Assembly (NCBI GenBank): GCA_031415695.1
Contig: JANOSH010000066.1
Span: 91,026-155,025 of the forward strand
DNA length: 64,000 bases
Direction of reading: 5' to 3'
Origin: JANOSH01 sp031415695
GTDB taxonomy: Bacteria > Actinomycetota > Acidimicrobiia > Acidimicrobiales > Ilumatobacteraceae
Shown here: positions 8,861 through 18,021 of the stretch, one piece after another
Position numbering within the stretch: the stretch's first letter is position 1
Layout of the letters: the number at the start of each line of letters is the position of its first letter
Notes under the pieces: generated by a model
Database searches by the model: none
What the model was told of the DNA's origin: nothing
The model's input: only the letters and a program-made list of their open reading frames with translations
Program-made: the position numbers and the translations under genes

Positions 8861-10471
8861 TCAGCTCAGATCAAAGCCCGCGTATCCGTTCGCCGCTGAT
8901 TCGTTGCAGCGGTCGCGGTAGGCGGGTACTCCGCCGGCATACAGCAACACGCGGCGTTGTTGTTTGCCTGCCACGTTGCTGTTAACTCCGGTAAACCACG
9001 AGTTGACCTTGCTGAGCAACATGCGGTCGGCCATGTCGTGTACGTGGTTTGTCCACTCCTGCGATGCCGCCTCGGTCGCCTCGACACGCGTTACGCCCGT
9101 GTCGAGCATGTGGCGAATGAGGCCCGTAACGAAGTCGACGTTCTGTTCGATGCAACGCGGGATGTTGCAGAACGAGGCTGCGTTGTGGGGGCCGACCAAC
9201 ATGAACATGTTGGGGAACCCAACCGTCTGCAAGCCCAAAAACGTCGACGGCCCGTTACTCCACGCCTGCTTGAGCGACGCGTCGTCGACGCCGCGGAAAT
9301 CGATTCGCTCGAACCCGCCGGTGATTGCATCGAAACCAGTGGCGAACACAATCAGATCGACGTCGAAGCACGCGTCGGTCGTGTGAATGCCTGTCGGCGA
9401 AATGTACTCAATCGGCGTGGAACGTAGATCGACAAGGTCGACGTTGTCCTGGTTGTACACCTCGAAGTACTTCGTTTCGAGCGGCACGCGACGGGTGCCG
9501 AAACCGTGATCGCGAGGAATAAGTTTCTCGGCGGTCTCGGCGTTGTGTACCCGTGACCGAATCTTTCCGGCAACAAAATCGCTGATGGTTCGGTTAGCCT
9601 CTTCGTCGACGAGGACGTCGCCATAGTTTGCAAGCCAAATACCAAAGCCCGGTTCGGAGTACAGCTTCTCGTAGAACGCTTCGCGTTCGTCGGGGTCGGT
9701 ATCGAGAGCGTTTCGCCGGTAGCGCCCGTGGATGAACTGGCCGAACGTTTCGCTGCACTGGCGAAAAATGTCGTCGATGTTGGCCTTGATGTGGGCTTGG
9801 GTTTCGGTGTCGATTGGGCTGTTGTGTAGCGGCGCGCACCAGTTAGGTGTTCGTTGAAACACCGTGAGATGTCCTGCGGTTTTGGCGACCTCTTGGATCA
9901 GCTGTACCCCGGTCGCCCCGGTACCAACTACTGCGACGCGTTTGCCGGTGAAATCGACCGGCTCGTGGGGCCAACGTCCAGGATGCAGGACCGGACCAGC
10001 GAAGGTTTCGACGCCCGGGATGGAGGGAATTGTCGGCACCGAAAGAAACCCGAGCGCAGTGATCAACAGCCACGAGCGTGCGGTGGTGCCGTCGTCGAGT
10101 CGGACCTCCCACTCATTGGCGACGGCGTCGTAGGAGGCAGCGATAACGCGGGTATTGAACGTGATGTCACGACGCAGATCGAGCTTGTCGGCCACATAGT
10201 TGACGTAACGGTGGGTTTCGGGTTGCGCCGCAAAATGTTCGGTCCATTCCCACTCCCGCAGAATTTCTGGCGAGAACGAATAGCCATAGCTGTAGCTCTC
10301 CGAATCGAACCGGCAACCAGGGTAACGATTCCAATACCACGTGCCGCCGACATCGGAACCGGCCTCAAACACACGAGTGGCAAGCCCAAGTTGGCGCAGC
10401 TGATGCAACTGGTACATGCCGGTCATGCCTGCGCCAATGACGATGGCGTCGAATCGACCGTCAACCATCAT
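8861..10471 (-). CDS. Baeyer-Villiger-type flavin monooxygenase
   Basis: A 536-residue class B flavoprotein monooxygenase. Two Rossmann motifs are visible: FDAIVIGAGMTGMY near residue 8 (FAD) and VAVVGTGATGVQ near residue 185 (NADPH). Between them is the Baeyer-Villiger fingerprint FxGxxxHxxxWP (FAGPVLHPGRWP). It should insert oxygen next to a ketone, giving an ester or lactone, using NADPH and O2. The start overlaps the stop of the upstream acyl-CoA ligase by 4 bp, so oxygenation and CoA activation may belong to one degradation route. Confidence 0.85.
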   Translation of the reverse strand: MMVDGRFDAIVIGAGMTGMYQLHQLRQLGLATRVFEAGSDVGGTWYWNRYPGCRFDSESYSYGYSFSPEILREWEWTEHFAAQPETHRYVNYVADKLDLRRDITFNTRVIAASYDAVANEWEVRLDDGTTARSWLLITALGFLSVPTIPSIPGVETFAGPVLHPGRWPHEPVDFTGKRVAVVGTGATGVQLIQEVAKTAGHLTVFQRTPNWCAPLHNSPIDTETQAHIKANIDDIFRQCSETFGQFIHGRYRRNALDTDPDEREAFYEKLYSEPGFGIWLANYGDVLVDEEANRTISDFVAGKIRSRVHNAETAEKLIPRDHGFGTRRVPLETKYFEVYNQDNVDLVDLRSTPIEYISPTGIHTTDACFDVDLIVFATGFDAITGGFERIDFRGVDDASLKQAWSNGPSTFLGLQTVGFPNMFMLVGPHNAASFCNIPRCIEQNVDFVTGLIRHMLDTGVTRVEATEAASQEWTNHVHDMADRMLLSKVNSWFTGVNSNVAGKQQRRVLLYAGGVPAYRDRCNESAANGYAGFDLS

Positions 10472-11991
10472 CGGAGTTCACGCTTCAGGATTTTCCCGGT
10501 GGCATTGTGAGGAAGCTCGGTAACGAACTCGAGGTGTTTGGGCACCTTGTACTTGGCCAGGTTTGCTACGCAGTGGCTTGCAATGTCGGCGGCAGTCACA
10601 ACAGCCTCAGGTTTCAGCACGACGACGGCCTTGCCAACTTCGCCCCATCGCTCGTCGGGTACCCCAATCACGGCAACCTCGGCAATACCGGTGATCTGAT
10701 ACAGCACGTTTTCAACCTCGGCGGGGTACACATTCTCGCCTCCCGAGATGTACATGTCTTTCCAACGGTCCAGAATGTACAGAGCGCCGTCGTCATCTTC
10801 ACGAATGGCGTCGCCTGTGTGGAACCAGCCGTCGGTGTAGTTGGCGCTATTGGCGTCGGGTCGATTCCAATAGCCGGGCGTGATGTTGGGTGCGCGTACC
10901 CACAATTCACCGATGGCTCCATGGGCAACGTCGACCCCGTTCTCGTCGACGATGCGGTGCTCGAGGTGTAGTAGCGGTGTACCAATCGAACCGATCTTGT
11001 TAATGGCCTCGGCCTTCGACTGAGCCGAAATGGTCGCAGCGCTCTCGGTCATGCCGTAGCCCTGTTGCAGGATCACACCCTTGGCCGCCCAGGTGTCGAG
11101 CAACGCAATAGGCGTTGGCGCGCCACCGATGCCGGCGGTGACAAGGGACGGGAAGCGGGCAACGTCGAAACGTGGATGCTGGCTCATAAACAGGTAATTC
11201 GACGGCACGGCAAGGAAGTGGGTGACGCCGACAACAGGGTCGGCGAGCACGTCGAGGGTGCCGGCAGGATCGAATGCCGGCATGATGACGTTGGTGCCTC
11301 CGTAATGGAACGCCGGGTTCGCAAACGCGTTGATACCGCCAATGTGAAACAACGGCAAGATGGTGAGGTTGACCATGCCCTGTCGGAACGCGAATGGGCC
11401 CGTGGCACTGAGCAAATTCCAGGTCATGCCACCATGAGTGATCATTGCTCCCTTGGGATGACCTGTGGTTCCCGACGTGTACATGATGCACGCCAGCGTG
11501 TCGTGCGTGTTGCGGGCGCGCTTGTATGAAACATCCGACACGCTCGCTAGTACCTGTTCGTAATCGGCGGCTCCGTCACACGCACCATCCCAAGCGATTC
11601 TGGTCGTCACTCCGGCGTACGCGCAGAACTTCTTCGCTACCTCGGTGCGTTCGGCCTCGTGAATCACGAGCTTGGGGGCACAATCACTCACGATGAACTC
11701 GAGTTCTGGAAGTGCTAACCGCCAATTGAGCGGAATGTACGATGCGCCAAGTTTCCAACACGCGAACTGCACCTCGAACATATTCGAGTTGTTCTGGCTG
11801 TACATCGCCACCCGGTCGTCGGGTCCGATCCCGAAGTCGTTTGCCAGCGCAGTAGCGAGCCGTTCGGCTCGACTATTGAACTGAGCGTACGTGAACCGTC
11901 GGCCGGTGCCGAGGTCGACAACCGCCAGGTGGTCGGGCCGACTTCGGGCGTGATAGGCAAGCCAGTCAGGACTTCGTACGTCTCGTGCCAT
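10468..11991 (-). CDS. Acyl-CoA synthetase (AMP-forming)
   Basis: A 507-residue class I adenylate-forming enzyme: the P-loop-like MYTSGTTGHPKGA near residue 172, GYGMTESAA, the hinge YILDRWKDMYISGGENVYP and the C-terminal catalytic Lys in NATGKILKREL. It activates a carboxylic acid to acyl-AMP and then acyl-CoA. It is the first gene of a two-gene operon with the monooxygenase and is divergent, across 69 bp, from the 12061 gene. The chain length or aromatic specificity cannot be read from sequence alone. Confidence 0.88.
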   Translation of the reverse strand: MARDVRSPDWLAYHARSRPDHLAVVDLGTGRRFTYAQFNSRAERLATALANDFGIGPDDRVAMYSQNNSNMFEVQFACWKLGASYIPLNWRLALPELEFIVSDCAPKLVIHEAERTEVAKKFCAYAGVTTRIAWDGACDGAADYEQVLASVSDVSYKRARNTHDTLACIMYTSGTTGHPKGAMITHGGMTWNLLSATGPFAFRQGMVNLTILPLFHIGGINAFANPAFHYGGTNVIMPAFDPAGTLDVLADPVVGVTHFLAVPSNYLFMSQHPRFDVARFPSLVTAGIGGAPTPIALLDTWAAKGVILQQGYGMTESAATISAQSKAEAINKIGSIGTPLLHLEHRIVDENGVDVAHGAIGELWVRAPNITPGYWNRPDANSANYTDGWFHTGDAIREDDDGALYILDRWKDMYISGGENVYPAEVENVLYQITGIAEVAVIGVPDERWGEVGKAVVVLKPEAVVTAADIASHCVANLAKYKVPKHLEFVTELPHNATGKILKRELR

Positions 11992-12060
11992 CGCGATCGT
12001 TCCCCTCGGTCAAAGCAATGGTAGAACGCACTGACGCTGCGATGGTAAAGGGAGAGCCGA

Positions 12061-12471
12061 TTGACCCCAGACGAACTCCTCGAACAGATTGCTGGCACGC
12101 TTCGTCATCAGATTGGCCCCGAGGTTGCCGAGCCGTTCGCCAAGACCCAAGCGTTCATGGCGTCGGTTGTACTCGAAAAGCTGTCTCGGCAATTACGTCT
12201 CGCCGACGCTCACGCGCTCGCCGATGGCGTCGACAACACAACCTTGGTTCATGACGTGCGAGTGTTGTTGGGTTCCGATGCGTCGGTGCCAATGCGTGGC
12301 GCGCTCGATGCGGTTGAGCATCACGACGCAGGGCGTGCGCTTGGCCGTTTGGTCGAATCGTTGTACGCCGAGCGTGACACCTTGGGCGTCGAGCGGTTCG
12401 ACGCGCTGTTGGGTCGAGTCCGTCAGACCTTACGACGTCGCCTCGATCGTCAGATGGAATACGCGTCGTGA
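12061..12471 (+). CDS. Conserved small helical protein next to APH-like gene
   Basis: 136 residues, predicted all-helical and without a signal peptide; it begins MTPDELLEQIAGTLRHQIGP. The start is TTG with a good AGGGAG ribosome binding site. It is coupled to the following APH-like gene by a GTGA overlap. Small proteins of this kind precede phosphotransferase-family genes in acyl-CoA gene clusters of actinobacteria; no function is known. Confidence 0.6.
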   Translation: MTPDELLEQIAGTLRHQIGPEVAEPFAKTQAFMASVVLEKLSRQLRLADAHALADGVDNTTLVHDVRVLLGSDASVPMRGALDAVEHHDAGRALGRLVESLYAERDTLGVERFDALLGRVRQTLRRRLDRQMEYAS

Positions 12472-13505
12472 CCTCGCCGGGTGAACAAACCATGGACGCC
12501 CGAATCCGCTCGTATTTGGCGAAACAGTTCGGCGCCGACGATTTGCGCCTCAGCGCAGTCGAGCGCATAGCGGTCGGGTGGTCGCACGAAACCTGGCTGT
12601 TCGACGCCACGTGGACCACCGAGGGGGCAGCCCATACGCAGGGCTTGTGTCTTCGACGTGACCCCGGCAACGCGCTTCTTCGGGAGATGTCAGATCTGCG
12701 ATTGCAGTTCAGGGTATTGAGCTGCCTCGACGCAACCGTGATTCCAACGCCGCGGCCGTACTTTTTCGAGGATGATGCCGACATCTTGGGATCACCGTTT
12801 CTGGTCATGGAGAAGGTTCCGGGCACATGTCCCAGCCCATGGGGGCGCGATGGCCGAGCGTTCTACCAGGCCGCGGCCGACCGTGGCGTTTTGCCCGACA
12901 GTTTCACCGATACGCTGGTGCAACTACACACCCTTGACTGGCGTGCGGCGGGGCTCGAGTTTCTGGGCGTGCCCGATGCGGGCGACGACTTCGCTCGACG
13001 CGAGATCGCCAAATGGCGCGCCCTCATCGACGCCTCGGCACACGATGTCGATCCAGTGCTTGTCGACCTGTTGTGTTGGCTCGACGCCAACGCTCCTGCC
13101 ACCGAACGCCTCGCTCTGGTCCACGGTGCGTATCGCACCGGCAACCTGCTTATCGACAACGACCGCGTTTCGGCGGTGCTCGACTGGGAGACCCAGGTCA
13201 TCGGCGACCCAATGTACGACGTGGCCTATGTGCTTTCCGACCTCAATCGGGAAGGCACCGACCTTTTGTCGAATTTGGTCGAACGTGACGCGTTCGTTCG
13301 CCGATACGAGGCTGGCACCGGCATACAGATCGACCTCGACGTGTGCCGGTACTACCAACTGCTTTATGGAATGCGGTCCGCCGCGTTCTGGATGAGCGCG
13401 TCGGGGTTGTATGCAACTGGTCGCAACCGTGACCTGCGCCTCGCGCGCACCGAATGGTCCATCCCCGTTGTCCTCGATCGGGCCGCTCGTGACCTCGGCT
13501 ACTGA
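12468..13505 (+). CDS. APH/ACAD10-like phosphotransferase family protein, catalytic Asp missing
   Basis: 345 residues with the aminoglycoside-phosphotransferase/choline-kinase fold used by ACAD10-like enzymes. Visible are the nucleotide-binding start (VERIAVGWSHETWLFDATW), a VMEKVPGTCPSPWG hinge and the DFG-like AVLDWETQVIGDPMYD motif. The Brenner loop, normally HGDxxxxN, reads HGAYRTGN: the catalytic aspartate is Ala (codon GCG at about 13132-13134). The protein is therefore probably inactive as a kinase, or acts as a binding or acyl-CoA-related protein. It overlaps both neighbours, consistent with one operon from 12061 to 15386. Confidence 0.8.
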   Translation: MTSPGEQTMDARIRSYLAKQFGADDLRLSAVERIAVGWSHETWLFDATWTTEGAAHTQGLCLRRDPGNALLREMSDLRLQFRVLSCLDATVIPTPRPYFFEDDADILGSPFLVMEKVPGTCPSPWGRDGRAFYQAAADRGVLPDSFTDTLVQLHTLDWRAAGLEFLGVPDAGDDFARREIAKWRALIDASAHDVDPVLVDLLCWLDANAPATERLALVHGAYRTGNLLIDNDRVSAVLDWETQVIGDPMYDVAYVLSDLNREGTDLLSNLVERDAFVRRYEAGTGIQIDLDVCRYYQLLYGMRSAAFWMSASGLYATGRNRDLRLARTEWSIPVVLDRAARDLGY

Positions 13506-14439
13506 CCCCACATTTGGGCCTGCGGATGACGACTTCCACTTCGACGTCCTGACTGATCGATGGTGGGAAACCGAGACGTCGTGGTTTTCGTTTCATCATG
13601 CCGAACGCAAACTTGGTGGTTGGCTGTACACCATGGTGCGCCCCAATATCGGCACTGTCGCCGGCGGCGTATGGATCTGGGACGACACCGCCCATCTGCC
13701 ATGGGATGTCCCGTATTCGGCCAACTACTCCGCCCTGCAACTGACGCCCGACCAGCGCCTCAGCAACATTTTGTTGCCTACCGGAGTAAGCATCCGAGCG
13801 GTCGAACCCACGCTGTCGTACGAACTCGGATACGACGACGGCGACCGATTGCAGATCTCGTTGCGCTTCGATGGGGTCATGCCCCCTGAACCGCTCGCGG
13901 CTGTTGGTTCCACGTTCGGGTCCGCCCATCACTTCGATCAATTCGGGCGGGTCTCGGGCCATGTGGTTCTGCACGGTGAGCGTATTGATATCGAGTGCAT
14001 TGCCATGCGTGATCGAACCTGGGGCCCTCGACCCGAGCACCGACCCCGCCAAGCCTCGTACGTCACGGGGGCGGCCGACGCCGACAACGGGTTCCTCGCC
14101 GTCACCAACGTTCAGGCCGACCGCCACGTTGTGGCCTACGGATTTTTGCGACGCGACGGCCGCACAGTCAGTCTCGCCGGGGGAGAGCGACGGGTCGAAC
14201 GCCATCCGACCGAGGGTTGGATCACGTCTATTGCCCTCGACGCCATCGATACCGACGGTCGCACATTTCGGGCGGTCGGAGTCCCGGCCAGTCGAATCAT
14301 CATCAACCGTCACACCTTCATCGATATCAATAGTCTCGTGTGCTGGGACATCGACGGTGCTGTGGCGTGGGGTGAAGACCAAGACATGTGGCCGGTCCAC
14401 GCGTTCTCGGCATTCCAACGAACGAGGCGTCCGCGATGA
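13489..14439 (+). CDS. Conserved hypothetical (DUF7064/7065-like)
   Basis: About 316 residues from the GTG at 13489, no signal peptide. Features include WWETETSWFSFHHAERKLGG near the N-terminus and CIAMRDRTWGPR in the middle, typical of the beta-rich, AttH/hydroxysqualene-like proteins (DUF7064/7065) found next to acyl-CoA and APH-like genes in mycobacteria and relatives. Biochemical role unknown. It overlaps the APH-like gene by 17 bp and the cyclase gene by 4 bp, so translation is coupled. Confidence 0.65.
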   Translation: MTSATDPTFGPADDDFHFDVLTDRWWETETSWFSFHHAERKLGGWLYTMVRPNIGTVAGGVWIWDDTAHLPWDVPYSANYSALQLTPDQRLSNILLPTGVSIRAVEPTLSYELGYDDGDRLQISLRFDGVMPPEPLAAVGSTFGSAHHFDQFGRVSGHVVLHGERIDIECIAMRDRTWGPRPEHRPRQASYVTGAADADNGFLAVTNVQADRHVVAYGFLRRDGRTVSLAGGERRVERHPTEGWITSIALDAIDTDGRTFRAVGVPASRIIINRHTFIDINSLVCWDIDGAVAWGEDQDMWPVHAFSAFQRTRRPR

Positions 14440-15386
14440 CATCGAACCTTACCGACTTACCCGATTTTGATGACCTGCCACTAATCGAGGACCTGGGTCT
14501 TCGCCATGCCTGGGATGTCTTCGGCCGCGACGATGTCCTCGGATCCATCAACCTTGTAACCCCCGAACGAGTTGCGCGCGCCGCAGCACTGGTCACGACC
14601 GGCCAGATCGTGTCTCTTGACCTTCCGCTCGATCTCCCGAACCCGGCGCTGTTCGGTCGCGAGGCGTACACCCACACCGTGGTGGCGCTCAACCGCAACG
14701 AAATGGACGATCGCCTCGACAGCTTCCACCCGCAAGGCTCGACGCAGTGGGACGCTCTGAACCACGTGCGGTGCCGCGAATATGGGTTCTGGGGCGGGCG
14801 AACAAACAACCCGACCGACGGGCCCAACGGTCTCGGTATTCACCACTGGGCCCGCCACGGAATCGCAGGCCGCGGCGTGCTGGTCGACGTAGCGGCCTGG
14901 CATGCCGGCGAAGGCCGCACGTTCCATCCGCTAGAACCCACAGCCGTGACCGTGGCCGACCTACAAGCCACGCTTGCGTCTCAGCAGGTTCAACTAGAAC
15001 CGGGCGACATCGTGTGCGTACGAACCGGTTGGGTTGGGGCGTACACAGCCTTGCCGATGGAGGCGCGTTCCCCATACGCCGCTGATCCCACCTTCGCCGG
15101 GTTGCATGCAGGGGAGGAGATGGCCCGGTTCCTGTGGAACGCCCACCCGGCTGCACTCTGCTGCGATAACCCCGCGGTCGAGGTTGTGCCGGGTAACCCT
15201 GCCGTTGGTTCGCTGCATCGCAGGCTCATTCCGATGCTTGGCATGGCGCTCGGCGAGATGTTCGACTTCGAATCGTTGGCCGACGCGTGCCGAAACGATG
15301 GTCGATACACGTTCTTCTTTGTTGCCACGCCGCTCAACCTGCCCGATGGGCTCGGCTCACCGGGTAACGCTGTCGCCATCCGCTAG
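14436..15386 (+). CDS. Cyclase-family (kynurenine formamidase-like) metal hydrolase
   Basis: 316 residues of the PF04199 cyclase fold. The metal site region reads HPQGSTQWDALNHV, corresponding to HxGTHxDxPxH in kynurenine formamidase but altered (STQWDALNH), as in the cyclase subgroup of larger proteins. The family hydrolyses cyclic or formylated amides and esters. It lies far from the kynurenine operon at 31 kb, so a formamidase role in that pathway is only a possibility. Start chosen at the ATGA overlap with the upstream gene. The 3' end overlaps the convergent CoA-transferase by 4 bp. Confidence 0.75.
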   Translation: MTSNLTDLPDFDDLPLIEDLGLRHAWDVFGRDDVLGSINLVTPERVARAAALVTTGQIVSLDLPLDLPNPALFGREAYTHTVVALNRNEMDDRLDSFHPQGSTQWDALNHVRCREYGFWGGRTNNPTDGPNGLGIHHWARHGIAGRGVLVDVAAWHAGEGRTFHPLEPTAVTVADLQATLASQQVQLEPGDIVCVRTGWVGAYTALPMEARSPYAADPTFAGLHAGEEMARFLWNAHPAALCCDNPAVEVVPGNPAVGSLHRRLIPMLGMALGEMFDFESLADACRNDGRYTFFFVATPLNLPDGLGSPGNAVAIR

Positions 15387-16630
15387 TGACCCGCCAACTG
15401 CCGGGCCAGCTCATCTCGGTGCCGGGGATCGGCAATGGCAATCATTCGTGCGGCACGTTGCCGTAGCGACGCTCCTCGCAGGTCGGCGATGCCGTGCTCG
15501 GTAACAATGATGTCGGCGTCGGCCCTTGACGTTGTCACGATGCCACTCGCAATACTGGCCACGATCCTCGACACCGACCCCCCAGCGACAACCGACGGCA
15601 GAGCAATGATCGAGCGTCCGCGAGACGAGGTGAGCCCGGCGCGGGCGAAGTAGCCCTGCCCACCAACGGTTCCAAGGTGTCGGCGACCGGCGATCTCACC
15701 GTTGATCTGTCCGGAGAGGTCGACCTCGATAGCCGAGTTGATAGCGAAGAACGATTCGAAATGGGCCAGAACCCGGGGGTCGTGGGTGTGGGCTACCGAC
15801 CGCATCTGGAGGGCGGAATTCCGGTCGGCCCATCGGTACAGTCGATCGCTTCCGAACAACGCCCCCGTCACGCACAGCCCAGCATCGATCTCCTTGTGGC
15901 TATTGGTAACCACCCCGGCCTCGACCAGGTCGACCAATGCGTCGGTCATGAGGCCCGAGTGCACGCCGAGGTTCCGGCCGTTCACGAGTTTGGCGATAAC
16001 GGCGTCGGGTGTTGCGCCCACCCCAATTTGGAGCGTGGCGCCATCGGGAATGAGCCCGGTGATGTGGTCAGCGATAGCGAGATCTTGTTCGGAGGGTGGC
16101 CGACGTGGAACCTCGATCAATGGGCGATCGTCGAACACGCTGTCCGTAATCTGGTCGTGGCGAATGAGCGTGTCGCCGTACGTGAAGGGCACATGCGGGT
16201 TGATCTCGGCCAGCGTCACACGGGCCAACCCAATTGCTTGCTGCAGATAGTCCGACACCAGCCCGAGTGAGTGCTGGCCGTCTTGCACCGTAGTGCTTAA
16301 CTGGGCCAACACGACATCAAACCGAAGCTGTCCCGAGCCGATCAGCCGTGACACTTCGCCTAGGTGGATAGGTAGTACGTCAAGTACACCAGCGGTCGTG
16401 AGCAGCGACGTTTGACCCACACCGCCGAGCCCGCTGAACGTCAGATGATCGGCATGTTCGGGTGTGAACAGCCCGGTAAACGAGGCAGTCACAAAGACTC
16501 GAACGTCACGAAGCAGATGACGTTGCGCTACGAGCGCTTCGACCAGAGCCCGTGGCTCGGCGGTGCCCTGACCAACAAGGATCGAGTCCCCGGGTTCGAT
16601 GTAGCGCGTTAGGTCAATCATGGGTCCCAT
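15383..16630 (-). CDS. Acetyl-CoA hydrolase / 4-hydroxybutyrate CoA-transferase family
   Basis: 415 residues of the class I CoA-transferase family (AbfT/Cat1 type). The catalytic glutamate is in FFAINSAIEVDLSGQING, and the CoA-binding stretches GATLQIGVGATPDAV and GTVGGQGYFARAG are conserved. It transfers CoA between acetyl-CoA and another carboxylate, or hydrolyses acetyl-CoA. MGPMIDLT gives two start choices, 16630 or 16621. A copy of the 63-bp palindromic repeat begins immediately upstream, so it sits in the 5' leader. Confidence 0.85.
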   Translation of the reverse strand: MGPMIDLTRYIEPGDSILVGQGTAEPRALVEALVAQRHLLRDVRVFVTASFTGLFTPEHADHLTFSGLGGVGQTSLLTTAGVLDVLPIHLGEVSRLIGSGQLRFDVVLAQLSTTVQDGQHSLGLVSDYLQQAIGLARVTLAEINPHVPFTYGDTLIRHDQITDSVFDDRPLIEVPRRPPSEQDLAIADHITGLIPDGATLQIGVGATPDAVIAKLVNGRNLGVHSGLMTDALVDLVEAGVVTNSHKEIDAGLCVTGALFGSDRLYRWADRNSALQMRSVAHTHDPRVLAHFESFFAINSAIEVDLSGQINGEIAGRRHLGTVGGQGYFARAGLTSSRGRSIIALPSVVAGGSVSRIVASIASGIVTTSRADADIIVTEHGIADLRGASLRQRAARMIAIADPRHRDELARQLAGH

Positions 16631-16631
16631 T

Positions 16632-16694
16632 GAACACGTTCTCGCCCGAGTCCCGGCTCGCTTTTCGATACCGCAGCCGGGCGAGATGGTGGTC
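16632..16694. repeat. 63-bp imperfect palindromic repeat, copy 1
   Basis: This segment aligns without gaps over 63 nt (roughly three quarters identical by eye) with 43577-43639. The shared left end is GAACACRTTCTCGCCCGA and the right end reads back as an imperfect inverted copy (CCGGGCGAGATGGTGGTC), so the unit can fold into a long hairpin. It lies directly in front of the CoA-transferase start codon. It could be a miniature non-autonomous element or a conserved regulatory hairpin. Confidence 0.6.
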
Positions 16695-16732
16695 GAGGGG
16701 CCTCGAGGGGCCGCGAGGGGCCGCGCGGGGCC
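16693..16732. repeat. 10-bp tandem repeat, four units
   Basis: Four consecutive 10-bp units, KCGAGGGGCC with one substitution in the last, run from the end of the 63-bp repeat. They lie in the 140-bp gap between the CoA-transferase and acyl-CoA dehydrogenase genes. No protein or known site is encoded; this may be slippage-prone simple sequence. Confidence 0.7.
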
Positions 16733-16770
16733 GCCATGAACGACCGACTATGGACGATGGCCGTCTTTGG

Positions 16771-17940
16771 TTAGTCGTCGTAGAGGTGGGCTCGGCCGAG
16801 ACGTTCAAGACACGTCTCGGCGCTCCACGGCAACATCGTGCTACCGAGACGGGCATCGCGATACATGCGTTCTAGCGGAAACGTCTTCATCATCGACTGA
16901 CCACCGCATACGCGAATGGCCAGCGATGCTACCTCGGCCGCGTGTTCCATCACCGTGGCTGCGGCCGCCCAAGCCGTCACCAAGTCGGCGTTGCTCGGGT
17001 CGAGCGTGGCGTTGTCAACTGACCGAAACAACAACGCTCGGCTCTGCTCGAATTTCAGTTGCATCTGTGCCCAGCCGAACTGCTTTACCGGATGGTCTCG
17101 TCGTGCGCCTGTGGTCTGTCCTGGCACCTCGCCGCGCAGATACGCCGCTGTGATATCGAGCACACCCTGGGTCAAGCCGAGATACGTGGGACAGAGCGAT
17201 AAGAACAGCCACGGGTACCGCAACGCGGCCTGATTGTAGGTACCCGCAGGCATCCATTCGTTGGGCCCAGGCACGAATACGTCGTTCATGAGGAGCGTTC
17301 GCGACACGGTGCCGCGCATACCAAGCGGATCCCAATCGTCGACAATCTCGACCCCGGTGGCCGACGCTGGTACACCGAGCAGTCGGATGATGTCTTCACC
17401 AGGAACCTGGCAGGTGACGTTGTAGTACGTGGCCGAACCCGACAGCGACGCAAAGATCTTTCGGCCAGTCACCTTCCATCCGCCGTCGACGCGAACCGCG
17501 ATTGTAGCGACCCCGGTGGTTGCTCCCGGTGCAAGCCCCTCGGAAAACGGTTGACTGTGAATGTCGCCATGTTCGACCACACCACGGAACATCTCGGCGC
17601 GGACTCGTTCGTGGCCGACCCGTTGCTCATTGGAGAGATCAAGGAGGTCGGCAACCTGGCCGCACCACAACATCGTGGCGTTGTGCATGTTGAACGTCAG
17701 CCCAGTAGCACCACAACTACGACCGATCTCCACGCTAACCCGCACGTAGTCGCGATAGGTGGCACCGAGCCCTCCGTAACGAGTAGGGACGCAGGCTGCG
17801 AGCAGTCCGTTGGCGTGGAAGTCGGCAAAGTTCTCCGATGGAAATCGGGCCTCGCGGTCGTACGTGACCGCGCGCTCCTTCATGCGGGGGGCCATGTCGC
17901 GTACCAGGCCGACAAGATAGTCGCAACGCTCGCTCGTCAT
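16771..17940 (-). CDS. Acyl-CoA dehydrogenase
   Basis: 389 residues with the ACAD layout: a helical N-terminal domain (ENFADFHANGLLAACVPTRY), the beta domain (WKVTGRKIFASLSGSATYYN) and the C-terminal helical domain ending RVCGGQSMMKTFPLERMYRD, which carries the FAD/CoA-binding Arg-Asp pattern. It oxidises an acyl-CoA to the 2-enoyl-CoA using FAD. The classical catalytic glutamate is not obvious in this branch. It is divergent from the NicD-like/NicX pair across 81 bp. Confidence 0.85.
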   Translation of the reverse strand: MTSERCDYLVGLVRDMAPRMKERAVTYDREARFPSENFADFHANGLLAACVPTRYGGLGATYRDYVRVSVEIGRSCGATGLTFNMHNATMLWCGQVADLLDLSNEQRVGHERVRAEMFRGVVEHGDIHSQPFSEGLAPGATTGVATIAVRVDGGWKVTGRKIFASLSGSATYYNVTCQVPGEDIIRLLGVPASATGVEIVDDWDPLGMRGTVSRTLLMNDVFVPGPNEWMPAGTYNQAALRYPWLFLSLCPTYLGLTQGVLDITAAYLRGEVPGQTTGARRDHPVKQFGWAQMQLKFEQSRALLFRSVDNATLDPSNADLVTAWAAAATVMEHAAEVASLAIRVCGGQSMMKTFPLERMYRDARLGSTMLPWSAETCLERLGRAHLYDD

Positions 17941-18021
17941 GAGCGGCGACTCTTGCGTACAGCAGCACGTGCAGTCAAGAACGTTGACGCCGATACCCGA
18001 CAGGCTGTCTACTTAGCGATT

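Noticed and set aside
13243..14442. A 399-codon minus-strand open frame opposite the DUF7064/7065-like gene
   Set aside because: It mirrors a well-supported plus-strand operon with overlapping starts; the long frame is expected from GC-rich codon bias.
17551..18021. Upstream extension of the alpha/beta hydrolase frame
   Set aside because: It lies antisense to the acyl-CoA dehydrogenase and has no homology; the GTG at 18022 gives a normal-length enzyme.
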